64,000 bases of DNA from Verrucomicrobiota bacterium (GTDB lineage Bacteria > Verrucomicrobiota > Verrucomicrobiia > Verrucomicrobiales > DEV007): the NCBI GenBank assembly GCA_018970725.1, contig JAGWVU010000015.1, positions 1 through 64,000 of the forward strand, read 5' to 3'. A model generated the notes under the pieces. It was not told the origin of the DNA and made no database searches. It saw only the letters and a program-made list of their open reading frames with translations. The position numbers and the translations under genes are program-made. Positions within the stretch are counted from its first letter, which is position 1. Every line of letters starts with the position of its first letter. This document shows positions 55,975-64,000 of the stretch, in pieces.

Positions 55975-56970
55975 ATGAACCGGCGGAGATTTCTCACCGA
56001 GTCTTTTTGCTTCAGCGCGGCCGCGCTCGGGCCCGGGTTTGCCTCTTCCGCCTTTTCCAAGGAGACCCCGGGAAGGTATTTTCTGGCCCTCGGTGATTTC
56101 GGTTCCGACGACGGGAACCAGCAGGCCGTGGCCCGGGCCATGAAGCGTTTCGTGGACGACGTGGGAGCGCCCCCGGAAGGACTCTGGCTGTTGGGCGACA
56201 ACTTTTACTCGGAGATGAAGGGCGGCCTGCGCTCGGAGCGATGGCAGACTGGTTTCGAGGAGATGTATCCGTCCAGCCATTTCCCCGGCCCCTGCCGCGT
56301 CGTCCTGGGGAACCATGACTATCACGACAACCGCGGAGGCGATCTCGTGCAACTCGGCTACGCGGAGTCGCGACCGGGAACCAGATGGACCCTGCCGGCC
56401 AAGTGGTATCGGGTGGACCACCCTTCACCGGAAGCGCCACTGGTCACCTTCCTCTGCCTCGACAGCAACCTGAGGTCGGTCTCGGGGCATCGGGACTTGG
56501 GCACGGGGATCGCCAGGGCTTCCCTGACCGGGAAGGAAGAGGCGGCGCAGATGGCTTGGCTCAAGGCGGAACTCGCCAAACCGCGCAAGGCGCCGTATAT
56601 CGCGGTGGTGGCCCATCATCCGGTCTTCTCGAACGGGACCCACGGGGATTCGGCAGGAATCGTCAAGGATTGGGAACCGCTGCTCCGTGAACACGGCGTC
56701 CACTTCTACTTCTGCGGTCACGACCACGACCTCCAGCACCTCGAGTTCGGGGGGCATCCCACCAGCTTTGTCATTTCCGGAGCGGGCGGGGCCCAAGCCC
56801 GCAAGCTGAAACGGACCGGCAGGGGACCCTTCGGCCGCGGCGAGGTTTACGGTTTTTCAGAGTGGCGGATCGAACCGGACCGCTTCGTGGTGCGCCATTA
56901 CGACGTCGAACGGAAGTTGCTCCACTCCTTCAGCAAATCCCCGGACGGCACCCTCACGCTCGGAGCGTAA
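55975..56970 (+). CDS. Tat-exported purple-acid-phosphatase-like metallophosphoesterase
   Basis: 331 residues with a twin-arginine signal (MNRRRFLTESFCFSAAALGP). Metal-binding motifs of the purple acid phosphatase type are in order: FLALGDFGSD, LWLLGDNFYS, VVLGNHDYH, VVAHHPVFSNG and FYFCGHDHDLQHLE. All ligands are present. It probably hydrolyses phosphomonoesters in the periplasm. ATG 55975 lies 4 bp after the ThuA stop, so the two are likely co-transcribed. Convergent with miaA. Confidence 0.9.
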   Translation: MNRRRFLTESFCFSAAALGPGFASSAFSKETPGRYFLALGDFGSDDGNQQAVARAMKRFVDDVGAPPEGLWLLGDNFYSEMKGGLRSERWQTGFEEMYPSSHFPGPCRVVLGNHDYHDNRGGDLVQLGYAESRPGTRWTLPAKWYRVDHPSPEAPLVTFLCLDSNLRSVSGHRDLGTGIARASLTGKEEAAQMAWLKAELAKPRKAPYIAVVAHHPVFSNGTHGDSAGIVKDWEPLLREHGVHFYFCGHDHDLQHLEFGGHPTSFVISGAGGAQARKLKRTGRGPFGRGEVYGFSEWRIEPDRFVVRHYDVERKLLHSFSKSPDGTLTLGA

Positions 56971-56975
56971 CCGGC

Positions 56976-57863
56976 TCAGAGGAGGCCGGCGTTCCTGGCG
57001 ACGGCGAGCGCGCTGCTTCCGGCATCGATCGGCGTGAGCCAGCGCTCCCGGCGGAACCAGGTGATTTGCCGCTTCGCGTAGCGCCGGGTGGCGGTTTCGA
57101 TGGCCGCGATGCAGGCCTCCCTGGAAAGAGTGCCCTGGAGGAATTCCTGGATCTCGGCCACGCCGATGGCCTTGGAACTCGTGGTCGACCACTCGCCGAC
57201 GGCCCGGACTTCCTCGAGTGCGCCGCTCTGCCACATGGCGCGGACCCGATGATGAATCCGCAGGTGCAACTCCGCGCGGGGACGGACGAGGCAGACGCCG
57301 CGCAGTCCGGGGGGATCGTTCGCCCAAGCCTGGCGCAGGGAGGAGGCGGGTTGCCGCGCGATCAGGCAAACTTCGACGGCCCGCTGGACGTAGCGCCGGT
57401 TTTCCGGGGTGATGGAGGCGGCGGACACTGGGTCCAAACGGCGCAGCAAGCCCTGCAATTCGCCGGGAGTGAGCTGATCGAGCTGCCGCCGCAAGGCAGG
57501 GTCCGAGCCCGGGGCCTCGTTCAATCCGTGGGTCAGCGCCTTGACGTAAAGCCCGCTTCCGCCGGTGACAATCGGTAATTTCCCCCGGGAGACGATCCCG
57601 GCGAGAACGGGGCGGGCGAGATCGAGATACCGTCCGGCGTCGCAAATCCGCTCCGGTGGGACCACCTCGTAGAGATGATGCCGCACGGCGGCCCGGGATG
57701 CGGCGCCCGGGCAGGCAGTCAAGACCGGCAAGCCCCGGTAGATTTGGTAGGCGTCGGCGTTGACGATCTCTCCGCCGGTGATCTGGGCCAGGGCTTCCGC
57801 AAAATCACTTTTCCCACTCCCGGTGGGGCCCACGACGTAAAAGGGAGGGATGTCGGTCGTCAC
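56976..57863 (-). CDS. miaA: tRNA dimethylallyltransferase
   Basis: 295 residues with the P-loop VVGPTGSGKSD (residues 10-20), ADAYQIYRGLPVLTACPG, LPIVTGGSGLYVKAL, NRRYVQRAVEV and the C-terminal TRRYAKRQITWFRRE. MiaA transfers a dimethylallyl group to A37 of tRNAs reading codons beginning with U. Length is typical. It diverges from the DUF1080 gene. Confidence 0.96.
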   Translation of the reverse strand: MTTDIPPFYVVGPTGSGKSDFAEALAQITGGEIVNADAYQIYRGLPVLTACPGAASRAAVRHHLYEVVPPERICDAGRYLDLARPVLAGIVSRGKLPIVTGGSGLYVKALTHGLNEAPGSDPALRRQLDQLTPGELQGLLRRLDPVSAASITPENRRYVQRAVEVCLIARQPASSLRQAWANDPPGLRGVCLVRPRAELHLRIHHRVRAMWQSGALEEVRAVGEWSTTSSKAIGVAEIQEFLQGTLSREACIAAIETATRRYAKRQITWFRRERWLTPIDAGSSALAVARNAGLL

Positions 57864-58086
57864 AGTGCCTCTTCGCTTTGCCGAGCCCCTCCAAAGTCCG
57901 CCCCGTCCTTCTTCGGGTTGCGTGGCTCATCCCGGAGAGAGGCGCCAGGGATGCACTAGACCGTTGCCTCCATGATTTCAAGAGTTTGTCTCCCGGCTCC
58001 GGGAAGGTCCCTGAAAATCGGTCGCAAGCGCAGGGATTTTTCCGTGGGGATGGACAGAAAGGGGAGTTTTTGGGAGTGAAAGGGAC

Positions 58087-59064
58087 ATGCGTAGTTTGTT
58101 CGTGCTCTTTCACTTGATGTCGTTGGCGGTGATGGCGGCTGCGGAGCCGGGTCCGACTTGGACCGATCCCGGGAAAGCCGCGGCGGAGGACCCGGACTTT
58201 GTGCTTCAGGGTGAGTATGGGAGCGCGGAGCCTGGCGGACAGTGGGGCGTGCAGGTGGTGGCCTTGGGCGGCGGGGCGTTCGACGCGTATCTGCTGGAGG
58301 GCGGTCTCCCGGGGGTTGGATGGACGCGGGGGCGGCTCCGGGTCAAGCTGAGCGGGAACCGGGAGGCGGACGGCACGGTGCCGCTGGTCTCCGGGGACGG
58401 GATTTGCAAGGGAACGATCCGGGGAGGCAAGGTGACCGTGTCCCGGGAAGGGAAGGAATTGGGGACATGGCCGAAGGTGGAACGGATGAGCCCGACCCTG
58501 GGGGCGAAACCGCCGGAAGGAGCGGTGGTGCTTTTTGACGGGAGTGGCGTGGAAGAATGGGAGCAAGGGGTGATGAAGAACGGATTGTTGGAGAACAGCG
58601 ATCCCCACACGAAGCGGACGTTTGGCAGTTACCGGCTGCACGTGGAGTTTCGCACGCCATACAAGCCGTTCGCGCGGGGGCAGCAGCGGGGGAACAGCGG
58701 GGTGTATCACCAGTGGCGTTATGAGACCCAGGTGCTCGATTCCTTTGGATTGGAGGGGGAGGACAACGAGACCGGGGGAGTTTACAAGATTTCCAAGAGC
58801 TTGTTGAACATGTGCTATCCGCCGTTGGCTTGGCAGACTTATGATTTCGATTTCACGACGGCGAAGTTCGATGGTGCGGGCCAATTGACGGCGAAGGCGC
58901 GGATCACGGTGCGGTTGAACGGCGTTTTGGTCCAGGATGACCTGGAGTTGCCGACGACCACGGGCGGAGCGAAGCTGAAGCTGACGCCGGAGCCGGGCCC
59001 GATTTACCTCCAGAGCCATGGCAACCCGGTTTTTTACCGGAACCTTTGGATCGTGCCGCGTTGA
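58087..59064 (+). CDS. Secreted DUF1080 protein
   Basis: 325 residues with a signal peptide (MRSLFVLFHLMSLAVMAAAE). The N-terminal about 130 residues form a beta domain (GEYGSAEPGGQWGVQVVALG, GGKVTVSREGKELG). The DUF1080 (3-keto-disaccharide hydrolase-type) fold follows: LFDGSGVEEWEQG, FGSYRLHVEFRTPYKP, RGNSGVYHQWRYETQVLDSF and GPIYLQSHGNPVFYRNLWIV. DUF1080 members cleave 3-keto-glycosides after C3 oxidation by partner dehydrogenases. The mature form is probably periplasmic. The DUF455 gene starts 48 bp downstream on the same strand. Confidence 0.88.
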   Translation: MRSLFVLFHLMSLAVMAAAEPGPTWTDPGKAAAEDPDFVLQGEYGSAEPGGQWGVQVVALGGGAFDAYLLEGGLPGVGWTRGRLRVKLSGNREADGTVPLVSGDGICKGTIRGGKVTVSREGKELGTWPKVERMSPTLGAKPPEGAVVLFDGSGVEEWEQGVMKNGLLENSDPHTKRTFGSYRLHVEFRTPYKPFARGQQRGNSGVYHQWRYETQVLDSFGLEGEDNETGGVYKISKSLLNMCYPPLAWQTYDFDFTTAKFDGAGQLTAKARITVRLNGVLVQDDLELPTTTGGAKLKLTPEPGPIYLQSHGNPVFYRNLWIVPR

Positions 59065-59112
59065 AATGACGAAATCAGGTTCCGGAACGGCGGCTCCGGG
59101 TTATGGTGACCC

Positions 59113-61167
59113 ATGGAACTGCGCGAGTTCGCGGAACGCGTCATCTTCGCCACCTCTCTGGCGGAAAAGCTGGCGGGACCGGAAACGGCCGTGACCGATG
59201 TGGCGCCCGGGCGGGCGATCGCGGTGCCGGGGCAACCCGGGCGGCCGGAGGAGTTGCGCTTCTGCGCCGGGGAAGGAGGGCCTCCGATTCCGCGCGGGGC
59301 GGAACTGGGGGATGAGCGGCAGCGGTCGGTGCTCCTGCATTTCTTTGCGAACCACGAGTTGCTGGCCATGGAGTTGATGGCGTTGATCCTGCTGCGTTTC
59401 CCGGAGGCGCCGGCGGAATTCCGGCGGGGGCTTTACGGGACGCTGCGGGAGGAGCAACGACACACCGCGTGGTATGTCCGGCGTTTGGAGGAGTGCGGGT
59501 TGCGGTTCGGGGCGTTACCGGTGAACCGTTACTTTTGGGATGCGGTGGCGGCGGTGGAATCCCCGTTGGATTACGTGTCGAGGTTGAGCCTGACCTTCGA
59601 ACAGGCGAACCTCGACTATTCGCGGCATTACGCCGGGGTCTTCGCGCGGTCCGGGGACGAAAAATCGGCCCGGATCCTGCAAGCTGTCTGCCGGGATGAG
59701 ATCAGTCACGTCCGTTACGGATTGCAATGGTTCCGGAAATGGCGGGACCCGGAGATGTCGGATTGGGAGGCGTTCCGGAAGGGGCTGCCCTTCCCCTTGA
59801 GTCCGAGCCGGGCCAAGGGGAACGGGGAAGCGGCGTTCAACCGTGAGGACAGGCTGGCGGCCGGATTGGAGCCGGATTTTGTGCGGCGTCTGGAGCTTTT
59901 CGAGCGTTCCAAGGGGCGGACCCCGAGGGTTTTCTGGTTTTGTCCCGGCGCGGAAGAGTCCGTGCGCGGGGAGGCGGGGGCGGGAGAAGACGAGGTGGCC
60001 CGGGCCTTGGCGGAGGGACTGGAACCGCTGATGATGTTTGCCTGCCGACGGGACGACGTGTTGTTGCTGCGCCGCTTGCCGGAGGTGGAGAGGCAGGAGC
60101 AGTGGGTTCGGGCGGGATTCATTCTCCCGGAGTTGGAAGAGTTGGGGGAGGACGGAAGGCTCCGCCCGGAGAGTGTGTTGCGGGGGCGGAAACTGGCTGG
60201 TTTGCGGCCGTGGGGTTGGTGCCCGGCGGCGGTGGAATTGTTCGGGCCGTTGGAGGCCGGCTTGCCGCCCGGAGCCCCGGGTTTGGAGCGGAGTTGGAAC
60301 GACCGGGTCCGGGAGTTGTATGCCAAGACGGCGGACCAAGAATTCCTGCGTGGGTTTCTCGAGGAAGGCCCGGTGGCGGGCGTGGAGCCCGATGTGGTGG
60401 GTCGGACGGTCCGGGACGGCGGGGAGCTTTTGGAGGTGGTCGAGGAATTCCGGAGGAGGGGGTATGAGGATCTTGTCTTCAAGGCCCCGTTTGCAGCGGC
60501 GGCCCGCGGTAACCGGAAGTTCCGCGGGACCGGGGATCTGGTCTGGGCGGAACGGGTCCTGGCGCGGCAGGGAGCTCTGGTGGTGGAGCCTTGGCTCGAG
60601 CGGGTCTGGGACTTTTCGGTGCAGTTTGAAATGGAGCGGGATGGTTTGCGGCGACTCGACTGGATCGAGCTGGAGAACAACCCGAGGGGGCAGTTCCAAG
60701 CGGTCAGTTCCGGGCCGCGGCTGACCCGGGGGTTGGATTCCTGCCTGGCGCGCTTCCTTCATGAACGGGTGTTCCCGATTTACGAGGGCGGGCTGGCCGA
60801 ACGGTTGGCGCGTCGGCTGGAACAAGCGGGGTTTTTGGGCGCGGTCGGGTTGGATGCGTTTGTTTACCGTGATCGTCAGGGGGAATTGCGTTGCAAGCCG
60901 GTCGTGGAAATCAATCCACGCCACACCATGGGCCGCATCGCTTTTGAGATCCGGCGTCAGGTGGCGCCGGGCTGTTCGGTCCGGTTGTCCCTGGTGCGCG
61001 AGCCCGGGAGCCCGGACGGGATTCGTTTGGATCCGGAGAGCGGGCGGATGGAGGCGGGGCGTCTGGTGCTGACACGGCCGGTGGGACCGGGGGGCGTGGT
61101 GGCGGTGTTGGAGGTCGGCCGGTGCGAGGCGGGATTTTCGTGGCGATCGAAAATCAACAATTATTGA
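59113..61167 (+). CDS. DUF455 ferritin-like domain fused to an ATP-grasp domain
   Basis: 684 residues, no signal peptide. Residues about 1-215 are the DUF455 four-helix di-iron domain. Potential ligands are in ANHELLAMELMAL (H81, E82, E87), EEQRH (E113-H117), FEQANLD (E163) and RDEISHVRYG (E196, H199). A linker of about 40 residues follows. From about 265 there is a pre-ATP-grasp-like part, then an ATP-grasp domain with VFKAPFAAAARGNRKFRG, VVEPWLERVWDFSVQFE and VVEINPRHTMG (599-606, the ExNxR motif). It may hydroxylate or oxidise a substrate and ligate it with ATP. Substrate unknown; miaA is two genes upstream. Confidence 0.75.
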   Translation: MELREFAERVIFATSLAEKLAGPETAVTDVAPGRAIAVPGQPGRPEELRFCAGEGGPPIPRGAELGDERQRSVLLHFFANHELLAMELMALILLRFPEAPAEFRRGLYGTLREEQRHTAWYVRRLEECGLRFGALPVNRYFWDAVAAVESPLDYVSRLSLTFEQANLDYSRHYAGVFARSGDEKSARILQAVCRDEISHVRYGLQWFRKWRDPEMSDWEAFRKGLPFPLSPSRAKGNGEAAFNREDRLAAGLEPDFVRRLELFERSKGRTPRVFWFCPGAEESVRGEAGAGEDEVARALAEGLEPLMMFACRRDDVLLLRRLPEVERQEQWVRAGFILPELEELGEDGRLRPESVLRGRKLAGLRPWGWCPAAVELFGPLEAGLPPGAPGLERSWNDRVRELYAKTADQEFLRGFLEEGPVAGVEPDVVGRTVRDGGELLEVVEEFRRRGYEDLVFKAPFAAAARGNRKFRGTGDLVWAERVLARQGALVVEPWLERVWDFSVQFEMERDGLRRLDWIELENNPRGQFQAVSSGPRLTRGLDSCLARFLHERVFPIYEGGLAERLARRLEQAGFLGAVGLDAFVYRDRQGELRCKPVVEINPRHTMGRIAFEIRRQVAPGCSVRLSLVREPGSPDGIRLDPESGRMEAGRLVLTRPVGPGGVVAVLEVGRCEAGFSWRSKINNY

Positions 61168-61184
61168 TAATATGTCTTGATTTG

Positions 61185-61201
61185 GTAATTAAAGAAATTA
61201 C
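61185..61201. promoter_or_regulatory. Short AT-rich inverted repeat before the large secreted protein
   Basis: GTAATT-AAAGA-AATTAC is a perfect 6-bp inverted repeat in the 52-bp AT-rich gap. It could be an operator or part of the downstream promoter. Confidence 0.3.
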
Positions 61202-61219
61202 AGATTCTTGAACGGACGT

Positions 61220-64000
61220 GTGACGACTCTCCCCTCCATTTCCCGGTTGTGCCACGGACTCCGTGGAGTCCTCTGTTTGCTGGCGGGCGTGATGCCCGTT
61301 GGGGCGCAATTGCCGGTGGAGACTGAGGTGCCGCCGGTTGTCCGTCCCGCCGCACCGGCCGGTGGCGCCGTTACCTCCCCCGGCGCGCCGGTTGGTGCGC
61401 TCTCCGGTGAGGTGTTGGAGCGGCAGGTGTATGTGCCGTATCAGGATTTGGAGGCGCTCTTTGAGAAGGAAGGGCGGGGGATCATGGTGCCCTATCGTGA
61501 TTTCCTGCAGATGTGGACCGAGTTGCAGGCGCGGCGGACGGAAGCGGTGGAAGAGGAACCGCCGTTGGGAGGAGTGGTCAAGTCCGCCGTTTACACGGCC
61601 GCGCTGAGAGGGGAGGGTGACGCCGCGAGCCTGGTGATCGAAGGGAAGATCGAGGTGGAATCGTTCCGCAAAGGCTGGGCGGAGATCGGGTTGGGGCGTG
61701 GGCCGTTGAACGTGGTGGAGGCAAAGACCGGGGAGGCGAGCCTGAGTTTGGGTGAGAATGGATATACTTTGTTGGTGCCGCGCAAGGGCGTCCACCACAT
61801 CGAGCTGACCTTGCTGGCGCCGGTGAGGCGTGAGGCGGAGGGTTATGTCGCGAGACCCTCGCTGCCGCGGTCTCCGGTATCGCGCCTGGTCGCGGTGATC
61901 CCCGGGGCGGACTGGCGGTTTGCTTTGGAGGACAACCTGCCGTTTACGACGGGGCCGGATGGCAAGGAGAGCCGGATCGAGTTTTCCTTTGGGGAGAAGC
62001 AGGAGGTGGGGCTGCATTGGAGCCGGGAAAGTGCGGACAACCGGTTCACCCCGCTGTTGTTTGCGGACACGCGGTTGCAGTGCCGGATGGTGACGGGTGC
62101 GCTGCAGACGACGGTGGATGTGCACTATCGGATTTTGCGGGCCGGGGTGGATCAATTTGAGATCGAGGTGCCGTCCTCGCACGAGGTGTTGTTGGTGGAG
62201 GGGACGAACCTGAAAGAGTGGTCTCTTTCGGGCTCGGGCAGAATGCGGCGGATCCAGGTGCGTCTGCACGCGGAAGTCCGGGACACCTACGATCTGCAGG
62301 TGGTGTTGGAGAAGAGCGTGGGGGCCTTGCCGGCCGGGGTGGACGTGCCGGTGGTGCTGCTGCCGGATGTGGCGCGGCAGAGCGGGGTGGTCGAGCTTTC
62401 CGCGGAGAGCGATTTGGCGGCGGCGGTCGAGGATGTCGAGGGCTTGACGAGGCAGGCGGTGGCGTCCGGGGTGGAGAGCGGGGAGTTCAGTGCGCGCTAT
62501 CGTTTTCTCAAGGCTCCGTATGCGGCGACGATGCGGATTGAACGGGCCAAGCCGGAGGTGCACGCGGACTTGATCATGGCGGTTCGGGTGCAACCGGAGA
62601 GATTGGAATGGCAGGCGGTCGTTGCGCTGGAGGTGAGCCGGGCACCGGTTTTTGAAGCGGAGATCCAGTTGCCCCCGGGGTTTGCGGATTGCCGGGTATC
62701 TGGCGATGACGTGGAGGGTTTCTCAGTGAGCGGAGACCGGGTGTCGATCCGGTTGGCCCGGCAGACGGGAAGGAGCACCCTTCGGCTGGAGGGCTCCCGG
62801 AGGCGCGAGACGGAGGAGGAGGCATTGACGACTCCGTTGTTGCAGGTGAGCGGGGCGACGAGTCAGGTGGCGCGGCTGGTGATGGAAGTGGATCCGAGCT
62901 TGGACCCGCTGACCGAGCAGCCTGGCGATCTTCTGGTGGTCGACCCGGTTGTCCTGCAGGAGGAACTGTCGGCAGCGGGGCTCTCCTGCCGGGCCGGGCT
63001 CGGGTTTCGCTACGCGGTGGGAGCGAAGCCGGCCAAGCTGGTCCTGAAGGCCCGGAGACCGCAGGTCACGGCAACGGTTTCCCAGTTGGTCCGGGTGGAA
63101 GAGGAGCGGAGCCTGCACCGGTGGTGGATCGATTATGACATCCTCTTCGCGGGGACCAACCGGTTGATCCTCCGGGTGCCCGCATCGATCGCCGGGCAGC
63201 TTCAGGTGGGAGGGGCCGGGGTGCCGGAGGTGAACCGGAATTACCGCCATCAGGTGGAGGGAAAGCCGGTGGACGGGGGCAAGGACGTTTTCTGGGCGAT
63301 CACCTTCGCGGAACGGCAGCAGGGGAAATATCGTTTGGAGCTTGCCTTGGACGAGGCGCATCCGGCGATCGGCTACGAAGAGGCGGCCCGGATCACGGTG
63401 CCGGTGGTCGGCCTGGTGGACGTGTTCCGGGAGAGCGGCCAGTTGGCGGTGGCCACGGCGGCCAACCTGAATCTGGGCACGGTGGAGGCGGAGGGCTGGG
63501 AGGCGATCGATTCCCGGGAATTGAACCCGCCGTTGGGTGGGGAGGGGTTGGTGGGGGCGTTCCGTCATGGTTCCCGGCCCGGGGATTTGACCTTGCCCAT
63601 CACGAAGAACCGTTACCTGGAGATTCCGCGGGCGTTGATCACCCATGCGGATGTGAACGCCGTGCTTTCCGGGGATGGGGCGTTGACGACCGAGGCGATT
63701 TACTGGTTGCGGAACGCGGCGGAGAGTTCCCTCAAAGTCAAGCTGCCACCAGGGGCCCGGATGGTTTCGGACATTGTGGTCAAGGACACGGCACAACAGC
63801 CCGTGAGCCAGGCTGGAAGCAATGGGGAGGAAGTGGTGATCCGCCTTCCGCCGGGCGCGGAGACTCCGGAAGCGCCTTACCCGGTGCGTTTTGTCTATGA
63901 ATTGGCCAGCCCCGACGCCGGACAGAGCCTTCCGCCGCGGGGCGCCGTCTTGATTCCGGCCCCGGAAGTGCGTGGGTTGCAGGTTTTGGAAACCCGGAAC
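61220..64000 (+). CDS. Very large secreted beta-rich protein (partial, runs off the window)
   Basis: At least 927 residues without a stop to the window end. A signal peptide (CLLAGVMPVGAQ near residues 19-30) is followed by a proline-rich linker and then long regular beta-rich stretches, with VYVPYQDLEALFEKEGRGIM near residue 70 and many GxV/VxL strands. No catalytic motif is seen. It is probably an outer-membrane or cell-surface protein. GTG 61220 and TTG 61208 are both possible starts; neither has a strong ribosome-binding site. Family not recognised. Confidence 0.8.
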   Translation, partial: MTTLPSISRLCHGLRGVLCLLAGVMPVGAQLPVETEVPPVVRPAAPAGGAVTSPGAPVGALSGEVLERQVYVPYQDLEALFEKEGRGIMVPYRDFLQMWTELQARRTEAVEEEPPLGGVVKSAVYTAALRGEGDAASLVIEGKIEVESFRKGWAEIGLGRGPLNVVEAKTGEASLSLGENGYTLLVPRKGVHHIELTLLAPVRREAEGYVARPSLPRSPVSRLVAVIPGADWRFALEDNLPFTTGPDGKESRIEFSFGEKQEVGLHWSRESADNRFTPLLFADTRLQCRMVTGALQTTVDVHYRILRAGVDQFEIEVPSSHEVLLVEGTNLKEWSLSGSGRMRRIQVRLHAEVRDTYDLQVVLEKSVGALPAGVDVPVVLLPDVARQSGVVELSAESDLAAAVEDVEGLTRQAVASGVESGEFSARYRFLKAPYAATMRIERAKPEVHADLIMAVRVQPERLEWQAVVALEVSRAPVFEAEIQLPPGFADCRVSGDDVEGFSVSGDRVSIRLARQTGRSTLRLEGSRRRETEEEALTTPLLQVSGATSQVARLVMEVDPSLDPLTEQPGDLLVVDPVVLQEELSAAGLSCRAGLGFRYAVGAKPAKLVLKARRPQVTATVSQLVRVEEERSLHRWWIDYDILFAGTNRLILRVPASIAGQLQVGGAGVPEVNRNYRHQVEGKPVDGGKDVFWAITFAERQQGKYRLELALDEAHPAIGYEEAARITVPVVGLVDVFRESGQLAVATAANLNLGTVEAEGWEAIDSRELNPPLGGEGLVGAFRHGSRPGDLTLPITKNRYLEIPRALITHADVNAVLSGDGALTTEAIYWLRNAAESSLKVKLPPGARMVSDIVVKDTAQQPVSQAGSNGEEVVIRLPPGAETPEAPYPVRFVYELASPDAGQSLPPRGAVLIPAPEVRGLQVLETRN

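Noticed and set aside
56976-61167. A tRNA-modification system of miaA plus the DUF455 domain acting as a MiaE-like hydroxylase
   Set aside because: A MiaE-like role is tempting because of the ferritin-like fold, but the genes are separated, divergent and the ATP-grasp half has no place in that pathway.

Overview
The window is GC-rich, densely coded bacterial chromosome, most likely from a member of the Verrucomicrobia (PVC superphylum). The assignment rests on family content. There is a sigma-70 ECF factor of the Rhodopirellula/Verrucomicrobium type coupled to a FecR-like membrane protein. There are several secreted DUF1080, ThuA and PVC-type sugar-dehydrogenase/heme-binding proteins. Tat-exported sugar isomerases and phosphatases are also present, as is a squalene-type (C30) carotenoid operon without its own synthase. 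No rRNA, tRNA or CRISPR array was found.

Layout. 1-1.9 kb: end of an unknown gene, then a RelE/ParE-type toxin-antitoxin pair inside a segment bounded by a near-perfect 25-bp inverted repeat. 1.9-7.6 kb (minus strand): six co-directional genes (PHP phosphoesterase, CDP-alcohol phosphatidyltransferase, a monooxygenase-like protein with TPRs that has lost its copper ligands, ECF sigma, FecR-like partner, small cytochrome c). 7.8-18.2 kb: Uma2 nuclease, a frameshifted small membrane gene, a CehA-type metallohydrolase with GNAT and TMEM220-like genes, the decayed end of a hybrid sensor kinase, a sugar isomerase, a helical-repeat lipoprotein-like protein and a PhoD-like phosphatase.

18.2-27.1 kb (minus strand) is the most interesting block. 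An ECF sigma factor and an SDR protein (4-bp overlap) are followed by a MerR-type regulator and then crtN, aldH, crtP, an acyltransferase and a glycosyltransferase, the last four joined by 4-bp start/stop overlaps. This is a staphyloxanthin-like C30 carotenoid pathway under what looks like its own regulator. Tandem 11-bp direct repeats (TAGACAA-type) lie both upstream of the sigma gene and upstream of merR, the operator geometry known for CarH/CarA-type MerR proteins.

27.2-39.5 kb: MYG1 family gene, a GH99/WbsX-like secreted protein, gyrA and gyrB, the helicase hrpA and the GTPase ysxC/engB. 39.6-53.7 kb: a 1248-residue secreted DUF1080/dehydrogenase/HEAT/cytochrome fusion, a ceramidase-like protein, a possible HExxH protein, a seven-repeat FG-GAP protein, a sugar isomerase, a membrane zinc peptidase and recJ. 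Two copies of a short intergenic repeat follow the FG-GAP gene and recJ. 53.9-64 kb: rhodanese, nuclease, ThuA and purple-acid-phosphatase-like proteins, miaA, a DUF1080 protein, a DUF455 ferritin-like domain fused to ATP-grasp, and the start of a very large secreted protein that runs off the end.
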